Assembly: GCA_963971575.1 (NCBI GenBank)
Contig: OZ020611.1
Location: 210,035,324-210,099,323, forward strand
Direction: 5' to 3'
DNA length: 64,000 bases
From: Liopterus haemorrhoidalis
Lineage: Eukaryota > Arthropoda > Insecta > Coleoptera > Dytiscidae
Part shown: piece by piece, positions 48,901-61,048 of the stretch
How the letters are laid out: every line of letters begins with the position of its first letter
How positions within the stretch are numbered: position 1 is the stretch's first letter
Notes under the pieces: model-generated
Databases searched by the model: none
Seen by the model: the letters and a program-made list of their open reading frames with translations, nothing else
What the model was told of the DNA's origin: nothing
Position numbers and translations under genes: made by a program

Positions 48901-51900
48901 ACTCGGCTTGTAATGTATTATCATAAAGTGTATTTTGTCATCAATTTGTAGGGCAGTTCATTTGAAACTAATAGGCTTAGTCTGTATTTTCTTACAACCA
49001 TACTATATAAAAATATTAAAAATATTCCCCAAATCCCAGATGTCCGATTTATAAGGGCAATAAACAACGCCATAAACTTAACACATCTGGTTTAAAATAC
49101 AGTAGCTACATAAAGTGAATTGTTTGTTTCAAAAATGTTAGATAAGAGCCGGGGCTAAGCGACGTTCTACCTACGAGCGAACGACCGACAACTGACTGAC
49201 CTGTGTCTCGGGATCATGTTTACAGTTCATATATTGCAAGAACCGGCTATAAGCAAGAGCCGGCTCTAAGCGACGTTCTATCTACGACCGAACGACTGAC
49301 CGACCTGTGTCTCGGGGTCATGTTTACAGTTCTTATATTGCAAGAACCGGCTCTAAGCAAGAGCCGGCTCTAAGCGACGTTCTACCTACGACCGAACGAC
49401 CGACCGACCTGTGTCTCGGGATCATGTTTACAGTTCATATATTGCAAGAACCGGCTCTAAGCGAAGTTCCACCTACGAACTAACGACCGACCTTTGTCTC
49501 GGAAACATGTTAACTTAACCGGATCACTGAGCCGGATCAATGAACCGGCTCAACAAACTAAACGACCTCCACTTATCCGGTTCCGCAAACTGAGCCGAAA
49601 TTCCCATCTCTAATTGCTATGTGTTCTGCCAGCTCCATTTGAAGTTCGCAATGCGATGTATTATGTCTGTAATTTTGTTGCGTCCCCGAATTTCAACATC
49701 TCTGTTCCTGACCTACATATTCACGTCAAGCATGACACACTTTAATGCCCTTTGTGTTGTTCTCAGTCTATTAGCACTTTTGTTTGTCAATGTCTTCATT
49801 TTTAGTCCAGAAGAGGCAACTGGCAGGATGTACGAATCGTAAACTTTAGCCTTCAGTGATATGGGAATAGCTGGGTTCTTTAAAATATGTGTCAATTTCC
49901 CAAATACAGCCTCAGTTTTATTTGCCAGAATATTTCTGTTTTGTTATTTTTCCCGATTGTAATAGCCTTGGTATACGTATTCGTTTACGATTTCTATGGT
50001 TTTATTTTCAATAATGATCTGCCTGGTCTCCAGACTCTTAATTACAATCCTTAAAATCTAATATAGTCTTAAGTAGGAAGAATCATTTAAATTTTAACTT
50101 CGAATTAAAAATTAAATTCATGTTACCCCGCCCATGTACGACCTACGAATGAAAGAGCCAAGGTCTGCACCCATGACCCAGTAAACGATCTGAATTTGGT
50201 ATTAGGCATCTCAACACTTTCCATTTCAGTATTAATCAGTCAGCTGATGAATCCTGGAATTTGCAATACTATTTATATTCATAATACTTATGAATGAAAC
50301 AAGTTTTACTAAAATAGGTCAATGTCTATGAATGGATGTGGAGAATGGATTGTTTTTGCGGTTTTCTGTTACTAATAATTTATTATTCATTGTTATTTAT
50401 AGTTTTCTAATAATTTAAGAAATATTTATAAAGGATGAAAAATTGAGGATATATGTGAATTTTCACATATTTCAGGATTTCGTAAATATCTAGTAAGTGA
50501 CAATATTTTTGGGCACATTTTTGATAATAAACTTATTAAGATCTTTTTTAATCAATTTACATTTGTTAATTTAAATATTAAGTAATATCATTTAAAACCT
50601 CACCATTATTATTTTTTAACTGTAATATTTTCCGAAAACGCAATCTGATCAATAATTCCTTTCGTACGTTTCCGGTTCAAATCAATGTACATTGCTTAGA
50701 ATTTTTTCAGATTATTAGTGTAACCCCTTTGAGTTAAAGGGTATTTCGTTCGGTACCTAACAAAAAAAATTAAAAAATTATTTTTTTTTCAACGTTACAT
50801 AAAAATAGATATTTTCCGAGAAAATAATTTGATCAAAAATTCCTGTTGAACTATTCCGGTTTCCATCATTGTACATTACTGAGATTTTTTTTAGATTTTT
50901 GGCGAAAAATTTTGTTGTTTATCCACCTATTGATAGGTTGTACATTTGATACCCCAAGCAAAATTTTAAATAAATATAAATTTTTTCATTTTGAAGTATT
51001 TTACTACGATAAATAAAATTCCTCTTTGATACCTTATAAACTTATAAACAAATAACATTTTTAAAAATAATTATTTGATTCTACTGAAAAATAACTATTT
51101 TGAACTATACAAAAATCTATATTTTTCGAAAACCTAATCTGATCAAAACTTTTTGTTGAACTAATCTGGTTCTCATCAATGTTCATTATTGAGATTTTTA
51201 TCAGATTTTTAGATTAGCCCTCCTGAGAGACAAGTTGGAGAACAAAAGTTTTTTGACATATTTTTGTGGAAAATCCCGTAAATAAACCGATTTCAAAAAA
51301 TATAAAATTTGCTTCTTTTAAAAAATAAAAAAAAAAAATATGTGAAATGTGAATTTTCACACATTTCAGGATTTTGTAGGTATTTAATAAGTGAAAGAAG
51401 CCAATAGAATGCTGGATGTCTAGGAATATTTTTTTGATAAAAAGTTTTTTTTTTAATTTATTTATTTAAATTATAGTGCTTCAACTGTGAAGTCATTAGC
51501 ACTTCTTAATTCTCATTACAGTATTTATGTACATCAGTATCTCTATAATATTTACATGATATATATGTATAACGCATATGGTAACATGTATTTCAATTTA
51601 GATTTGCTGGTAAAGTCTTTTGATAATCAATTTGATTCGTTATTTGAGTACTAAGAGCAAAAAAAAAAATATACCGTCATTAGCCATAATTTAGCCATTA
51701 ATCACAAAAACTGCAATATTTTCCAAAAAACGCAGTCTGATCAAAAATTCCTCTCGCAGCTTTCCGGCTCAGATCAATGTACATTACTTATAATTTTTTC
51801 AGATTTTTAGAGTAACCCCTTTGGGTAAATGGGTACGGGACAAGATAATTTAGATCATTATTGACTTAAATCTTGTCAAGAGAAACACATTTTAAAAAAC

Positions 51901-54798
51901 TACTTTTAGTTCCTTAATCTACATATTAAAAACTTTCTTTTGATACCATACAATAAATGTTAAAAAAAGAATAATTTTTTAACGACACAAAAAAACGATT
52001 TTTCGAAAAACTATCTGATCAAATATTCCTGTTGAACTATTTCGGTTTCCATCAATGTTCATTATGGAGATTTTTTCATATTTTTAGATCAACCCCTCTG
52101 GGAAATTGGGTGGGGGACAAAAGTTTTTTGACGTATTTTTGGTGAAAATGCCACAAAAAAATTGATTTTACAAAAATAAAAATATGTGTATAGATCAACG
52201 CATCAAGAGGTTTTATTTGATATGCCACTCAGAAGTTAAAAAAAATATTTATTTTTTCATTAAATACATATTTGTTTATATTTATCTCGGGATGTGTTTA
52301 TTTGAACTATTAGTATTTTTTCTATATGTGGGTCAAAGAGTGGTACAAGCATGCCAAATTTCAACTTTCTCTATAGCCATTTGGCTTCAACTTCTACCGT
52401 AGAGACAGACTGACACATGAGTGATGTTATAAGGGTTTTTCGGTAGTCATACCTACAAATTCCTAAAAAGGGCTGGCCCGTATGTTTCAAATTCATTATC
52501 CGTCCCACAGTCTTATAGAAGTTGCACATGCCTGATTTATATACTATAAATCAAACAGGTTATTACGAAAATCATTTTAATACAATTTCTACTCACGTAT
52601 TGGAAGGACACAAATAAAAATAATGATTTACTATTTAGTTCTGAAAACTATCAAAAATACTATAATAGTGTAAAATATAGTATTCTTAAAATTACTTTTT
52701 TATAGCCATCACATTTAAAACATAAACAAAATGTTTGACAAGTTAAAATATTTGCTCAAGGCGATCTATTTCCAAATATAATCTTTGCATAATCTTCTGC
52801 ATAATACATAATCTGTCTTCAGTAGAATGTTGCATTAAATTAGTTGAACTAAAGATCAGAGTAATGCAGCTTGGAAATAGTATTTGATCTGCTTGTTGTT
52901 TATTATTATTGAGAACTGACACGCTCGGATACGCAATCTGGTGGTGAAATATTGTACTACGCCACTGTAGTACTGTTTGAACTTATTACATATGTTCTGG
53001 TGTTGATTTTTTGTTATAACGTCCATAGATACATTTTCATAAAATAAAAATGTACTGTGCTTAAATTAACCTGTTCCCTGTTAGCATATTGACAGCTGAA
53101 TACTAGACAATTTAGCCATTTTGCCATGAATTACAGCGCCGCCAACGGTAATGTCACTTCTCAATAGTTTTACTATTACATAAACAGAATGAATTCCAGT
53201 CATTAAATTTTCTGTCCACGATTATGTTTCTTACAAAAAATGATTTTTATAGAATTCTGAAGTTAATTTTAGTTTTGAATTAACATTTTGAACATGTAGG
53301 TTGGTAAATTGTCAGTCTAATATCTCAAGCCTACGATTTTCAACTTTCTTAAAAACAACGTTTGTTTCTAGCAAGGTTTATTTTTATAAACCCAGTCACA
53401 ACAGTGTTGTAGGAGTAGTTTTATGTAAATGAGCTTAGCTGTGATCTAATATCCTGTTGAAACCCTAATATATTTACGTGTATTTAACATATCGGTTACA
53501 ATGAGTATTGTTGTAACCGATTATATCTTTAAACAGGTTGATCCTATTTTGTATTTTCTAACAACTGTTATATATCATAGTATTGTCATCTGATTCGCTT
53601 TAAAACTTCAGCATTTAGATGTGAGAATCTTATATAATAATCCCCTATGTCTGCTGTTTTTCGTGTACCTATCGTGTATATTCGGAACTCTTCTTATGTA
53701 CTCGAACAGACAAGAATAAAGCCTGGTTTATAATAGATATGTTATGGAACATAAGCATAAAAATTACACTACTCTCTTTGTTCTGTTTATTACAAACAGA
53801 TGTTTTGAAGGGTCAAATCTATTGTTTAATGCATATGCAGTTATGCTATGGGCTTATAATAAACCAGGCTTTAGGATAAGAGATCATACGGTGTGAGGGT
53901 TTGCCAGTGACTTACGCTGTTACTTAAATTAAGAAAACACATATTTTTTGTCTTATGCATTTTTTCAATTAAATGAATATTTGGGGTGAAAACTGTAAAA
54001 CTAATCTTTTGAAATATCTCCCTTATTGTTGACTTAGCAATAAAAATGTAAATAACAAAAATTATTTATTATAAGAAAACAAATCTTTTTGTTCTTTGTT
54101 CAATCCTTTTTTTAATTTGATGAATATTGGGAAGGGGGAATGCTACCTACACACTTGAAATGTCTCACTTATTATTTACTTAACACGAAAAATATATATA
54201 AGAAAAGTGGTTTAGATTATTTTCGGGTGAATTTAGTTTTTAATAAGATTAATATTGGGGGCCATGGGGAGTGCTACCTATATATTTGAAATATCTCAGT
54301 TGTCATAAGCACTTATCAAAAAAATGTATTTAACAAAAACCGTATTACGTACGGGCACGTTTATGAAAATGTCACTATTTATGAAAACTTAACTACCAGT
54401 CGTGCTGCTTGCGAAGGAGGAAGGTTGAAAAATAAAAATAATTCATTTAAATCATATGTTTTTTTGGAGGGAACAAATTAAAAAATCAGCTGTGGCCACC
54501 ACTAGACCGACCGCCATCACAAAGTACTTGTTTAATTTATGCTGCTTTATCAAAAAATGTTTCAAATAAAAGTTATTAGTTATTGCTTTTATAGCAACTT
54601 TTTGAAAATAAATTTTTTCGAATTATTTCTATGTTGTGAAATATACGCAAAAATCTTAAAACCGACACGAGTAAACTCCCGTTTCTAGTTAACCGATTTT
54701 TACTAAAAGTTGATCAACTCGTGCCATTGATGTCAAAAGCTTAAATATGAAGTTTCATAAAAATCCTTTTAGCCGAATTTGCTCTGCACGTGTACAAG

Positions 54799-54832
<34 letters not shown>

Positions 54833-57800
54833 TAGACCGACAGGCATCCTGCTAAAAAGAGTCAAAACGTTATGTAGGGACCTCAATTCGTGAAGATCCA
54901 TCGAAATCTCGAAATGTCAAAATCAGTATGATTACAATACCTCCGTTATATATGTGGACGGTCGGTAAAAACGACTCATTTAGTTATTTAAAATTGAGAC
55001 GGGTTCCTGCAGCAACAAAAATCAACAATAGTTACAATAAACATAAAAAAAATTATGTGAAGTGTGAATTTTTACACTTTTTAGGATTTTTTAGGTATTT
55101 AGTAAGTGATAATAAATTGTTGGTGCATATTTAAACAATGGATTTTTTAAGAATAATCCACGTATTTCCTTCTAGAGACTTGTTCTTGAGAACCGTATTT
55201 GAGATACGTTCACATTAAGTCCCAGCAATAGATATCCAGAGCTCCAGTCAGTCAGATAAAAATTGTAAGCACGGTGTTTTAAAAAAATTCATAACTTTCG
55301 AAAAATCTGATCAAAAATTCTAATTGAACTATCCCGGTTCTTCTAAATGCACACTCTGACTTTATTTAGACAACACCCCTGGGATAAAGTGCGGGGGGGG
55401 GGCGGTTATTTACACTTTTTTGTCGAAAAGTCGATAAAGATATATGATTTTTGAAAGATAAAATTTTGTTGGATTAATTCTCTAGATTCAGTCGTTTGGT
55501 CACTGATAGTTTTTTGCCGTACTGATAGTTTTTAGATTTTTGCCGTACTGATAGATAATTATATTATTTTCAAAGCTAAAATATTTATTATTTTTTACAG
55601 TTCTTGACGCCACCGATTCAAACGAAGTAGTCCCCCTGAACAAAGAAGTCTTAATCGTCAAATCCGTCGACCAATGCATAGAAGAAAATGGACGCGAACA
55701 TCACACCGACAAATACTGGCTAATGAACAACGAAGAAAAACCAAAACTAGTCATCAGAAGAGGACAACCTTTCAAACTAATTCTAACCACCAACAGAAAA
55801 TACGCTGAAGAAAACGACGGCATTAGCTTCATCTTTACAGTAGCAGATGAAGAACAGCCAACCATTGGTCATGGCACCTTAGTAGCAATACCATTGTTAC
55901 CAAAAATTACCAAAGATGGTAATTGGGCAGCTGTATTACAAGATTATACCTCGGATACCGTAACAGTTGCTATTACACCAGGAGCTGACTGCGTTGTAGC
56001 TCAGTGGAAAATGGATATAGACACCAAACTAAAAGATAACGGCGCTGTTAGCTATAGCCATGGTTCTGGTATATTTATTTTGTATAACCCCTGGTGCAAG
56101 TTAGATAGTGTTTATATGAAATCGGAGGAATGGAAAGAAGAAGCTGTTCTCCATGATGTTGGGTTGATATGGAGAGGAAGTTATAATAGGTTGAGGCCAA
56201 CTGTTTGGAAATACGCACAGTTTGAAAAAGACATACTGGAGTGTTCGCTGCTGTTGGTAAATAAGGTTAGTATTTAGTGCAAGTTTTTTATTTAAATTTA
56301 TGACTCAGTTTGTTTTTTATCACAATTTTTTACAAGCTATACTTAAATTTCTTCATTTAAGTTTGATACTGATTAATGATCTTGACATTTAAATGCGTGG
56401 ACCTTGCAAATGGCTATTTGGTTATATTTTAATCTGTCTAGCAAAGTGTCTGTCATATGCATAAAGAGATGAATATAATGTCTTTCAACGTATTTTATTC
56501 CCAGTGGCATAGTGAGGGGTGGGACTTTGCCCAGAATGATAAAACCTCTCGCTACGTCACTGTCTGTACACCAATACTCGATAGATCAGTGTTTCCATCG
56601 TGAAGCGGTAAAATATCAACAAAAAAAATCATGTCCCGCAAAATAAAAGTACATATTACAAATAAATTTTACTTTTATACAGAACATTTTAATTTATTAA
56701 GTATATAGGAGTAATAATTAATAAATAAATAAATATATTTAGTATTTATCCTATTTTTTGCTGACTGATCAAATTTATTCGCAGACCTGCGGTTGAGAAA
56801 CTGCGCTAGATCGTCTCTTATTTGATCTATCCATCTTTTGGAGTAGATACAAAAATATCAGTAGATTCAAAGATATCAGAAACATATAGGACAGTACCGA
56901 CTGCGGCATTCTGTTTTATTACCATTCTGTTTTCCCTTAAACCAAATAATATTGTTGTTCTGAACAAATGGTCATTCAGGCTGTTAATTTAACATTGATT
57001 ATTATTGTTATTATTATTTATTTTCCAAATCATACATTATGTACATATTATACACATGAATGTAATCAATGTACAATAATAATTAGTGATTTGTATGAGG
57101 TTTAGAAAAATAATTATACAGCCCCCATAATTATATTATTTGAAAAATAATTAAAAATAATAAGGTCCCCTTGCTCAATTCAATTGTCAATGCAACAATT
57201 TCAGACTTTTCAGTATTTATGGTCTATTTGAAAGTAGAAAAATGTGTGTAAGAAGATAGGAGCTGTTTGTCCTTGCTTCGGATTGGTTTAGATCGTCATC
57301 CCTATTACACTGTTAAAATATTGTTTTTAGTCCAAGTTGACAGATGTTCAGTGTCGTACATTGGAAATATATATTATTTATATTATTTAATTTTTTTCAT
57401 ATATTTTGTTATTATTTACATATTTAGACTTTTATTTATATTCTTGGCGTAGATTTTATGGAGAAAATTCTCCATGTAATTTGTTTATACGCAGTTATAT
57501 ATTTTTTAGGTTATCTGACATATAAATATTTTTTAACACTTGACAATTAACAGATCAAGATAGAGGACTAATGTGAGGCCAAAAGACAGCTCAGCTGATT
57601 GTGCCCAAAGAAGAAGTTATTGATATAATTTTTAGACCTTCATATATACATATATTTTTAATTTTTATTTACAATAATAATTTAAATAAGAAACTTTAGC
57701 TCTGAAGATATGTTGTTTGTTTTATTGCTTTATTTAAACTCTTTTAGCCAAATCTCTCTTTTTATATATAGTTAGGGTGACCATTCGTCCCGGTTTTCCG

Positions 57801-60800
57801 GGATTGTCCCGATGTTATGTAAACTATCCCGGTGTCCCGAAAAATGTTTTCGGGACGGTCGATTGTCCCGGTTTTTACATAATTCTGCATTTGTAACAAT
57901 TTTATGAACACATTTTAACAAAAAAAGAAATATTACAAGTCAGCTCAACCAAAAAATATCAATAATAAGTGAGATTTAAATTAATGTACCTCTGATGATA
58001 ATTCTATTCATTTACATTGATTATATTTATATTTAAGATTATTTAAGATATTAATATCGAATTATATTCACTAGGAAAAGACTGTATTTTTTTATATTCT
58101 TGTTTTGTAAGTGATCATGATGTGATTAACATTTCATTTAATAAATGACACTGAATTTAATAGGATGGAGCAAAATTTTTATCGTTTTTTTGAATAGTAA
58201 CCTTGGAAACCAGACCAAAACTCAACCCTATTATTTTTATTTTATATTCATCCCGTTTTTACCGACCGCCAACATATATAAGGGAGGTATTGTGATCATA
58301 CCGATTTTGACATTTCGAGATTTCGATGGATCTGTCGGTCTGTCTGTCTGTCCGTCTGTCCGTCTGTGTACACGTGCAGAGCAAATTCGGCTGAAAGGAT
58401 TTTTATGAAACTTCATATTTAAGCTTCTGCCATCAATGGCACGAGTTGATCAACTTTTGGTAAAAATCGTTTGACTAAAAATGGGAGTTTACTCGTGTCT
58501 ATTTTAAGATTTTTATGAATATTTCACAACAGAAAAATATTTCGAAAAAAATTATTGAACAAAAGTTGCTATAAAAGCAATAATTAATAACTTTTATTAG
58601 AGATTTTTTGATAAAACGAAAAATTTCAAATAATTTTTGTAAAATTTTTCGAAATTCTCATATTTTTTGTCTCAATTTTTTCATACTTATAAGTAACGTT
58701 TCCATGGTCATGATAAATAATATCTCTGTTAGAAAATATTAGGCCAAGTTATTTCTACTCTGCTGCTAGAATGTATTACTTTATGAAGTACTTTATGATG
58801 GCGGTCGGTCCTGTGGTGGCCACATCTGATTTTTTTACTCTGTCCCGGTTTTCCTTCACTGAAATCTGGTCACCCTATATATAGTACATAATTTTTAAAA
58901 TTAATATATTTTTTTAACTATTTCAAATTCCCCGTTAAACTGAATTTATGTCGTATAAATAACGTAAGTGTATTATCTGCCTTGTTTATTTCAATATCTT
59001 ATTAACCTTTTTTAAATTAAAAAAAAATCACTTGCTAACCCAGTTACTACGCCCAGGCCCTAGTTGTAACTTTTTTTAAATTTTCCGCTATACTGTATTT
59101 GTCCAGTGTAAATCGTATTCGGTTTGCAGCGCTATCTACTTTTTTTAAATTTGGGATATACCATATATAGTACCATATTTTTATTTCTATTTGGACACTG
59201 TGAGTTGTCTTGATCTTACTCCTCATCTTCAACTTGTTCTTCATCTTGATCTGTTAAATGTAGGATTTTATTTATATAATACAATACAATAGAATCCTCT
59301 AACGATACAATTATTACCCCTAACCAATTTAATGAGCATTTTTCGACCATAGCTAAAACACTCATAGATAAAGTCCCCGTTTCTAACATTGCACCAGATT
59401 TTTTTCTTTCAAATAAAACTCCAAATACAATTTTTTCTTTCAAACCTGTCAGTGAGTTCACGATTAGAGATGTTATCAATTCTTTAAAGTATAGCAATAC
59501 TCCTGACGTGAATGAACTGTCAGTAAAAATTCTAAAATCTGTAAAAGATCCCATTATTCCACCTCTTACAAGAGTAATAAACTCCTGCATCACTAACAGC
59601 TGTTTTCCTGACAAGCTTAAACTTGCCAAAGTTTTGCCACTTTTTAAGAAAGGAGATGTCGATGATGTTAATAATTATCGACCAATATCAATATTGCCAG
59701 TTTTTTCAAAGATTTTTGAAAAGGTGTTGTACAAACAAATTGTGCAGTATTTTACAAGCAAAAATCTTTTCTCCAATAGTCAGTTTGGTTTTAGAAGTGA
59801 TAAGAGCACTATAGATGCAGTTTTGGACTTTGTCGCGTATGTTTCGGATGCATTAGAATCAGGGAAATACTGTCTTAGTGTTTTTCTTGATTTAAGCAAG
59901 GCTTTTGACTGCATATCTCATGATATTTTATTAACCAAACTATCTTTTTATGGTTTTGACGACAAGAGCCGTGCCATGCTTAAATCATACTTATCTAACC
60001 GGAAACAGTTTACCCAATTTAAAAGTAGCGTTTCGGAGTATCTTCCTTTACATTTTGGTATTCCCCAAGGTTCAGTTCTCGGACCGCTACTATTCTTAAT
60101 ATATGTTAACGACTTGCCTCTCGCTATGACATCTAAATCAATTCTTTACGCTGACGATACAACATTAGTAAATTGCAACTATGATCTAGATTCCCTTATT
60201 ACAGAAAATGTTTCTCTGGTGAACAGTGCAAACTCTTGGTTGTCTAGCAATAAACTAATTTTAAATACAGATAAAACCCAGACCTTGCTACTGAGCACCA
60301 GAAAACATGATTTTGCCAATCCCCCTTTCGTTAAATTTCTTGGTATCCACGTTGATCCTTACCTTCGTTGGGATCAGCACGTGGATGTACTCAGTCGTAA
60401 ACTGCGATCGACCGTGTATCTAGTAAGGAATCTGAAGCATGAAGTCAGCATAGATGTTGTATTGAAAGCCTATTTCTCCCTCTTTCAGTCCCACCTAACC
60501 TATGGGTTAATAATCTGGGGACATTCACCTGCAGCCAAAAGAATTTTCAGCTTACAACGTAAAGTTGTAAGAATAATTGCCAGTGCTCCTTTTAGAGCGG
60601 ATTGTCGAAACCTTTTTGTAAAGCTGAAAATAATGTCATTGCCTTCACTATTTATTTATTTGTGTCTATTGTTTGTACGCAAAAACTTACACAATTATAT
60701 CACTTTTAGTGAAACGCACGAGCACAACACGCGTTGTAAAAATAATATTCGTGGTAAGTTTTTGCGCTTAAATAAATCCAGGAATTGTTCAAATTACTTT

Positions 60801-61016
60801 GCTGTGAAATTTTATAATCTTTTACCAGAGACTATTACTACACTACCACTAGACAAATTCAAACTTAAACTTAAACACTTATTTATAAATAACCCATTGT
60901 ACACAATTGATGAATTTAACAACGTTAATTTTGATGAACTTTTATGACTTTGTCTCTTAATATTGTATTGACTGACTGAAAGCAGTTCTTTGTATTTGTA
61001 ATTTGGTCAATAAAAC

Positions 61017-61048
<32 letters not shown>

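Larger units (their letters stand above)
59250..61046 (+). mobile_element. 5'-truncated jockey/CR1-type LINE
   Basis: Contains the open reverse transcriptase frame at 59280-60947, a short 3' UTR and a (ATT)n tail at 61018-61046 in place of poly(A), as seen in several CR1- and jockey-superfamily elements. The 5' end is approximate. It sits in TG2 intron 2, in the sense orientation. Confidence 0.85.

Noticed and set aside
59216..59629. 137-codon minus-strand frame ending in an acidic tail.
   Set aside because: It lies antisense over the start of the reverse transcriptase frame and has no recognisable motif.
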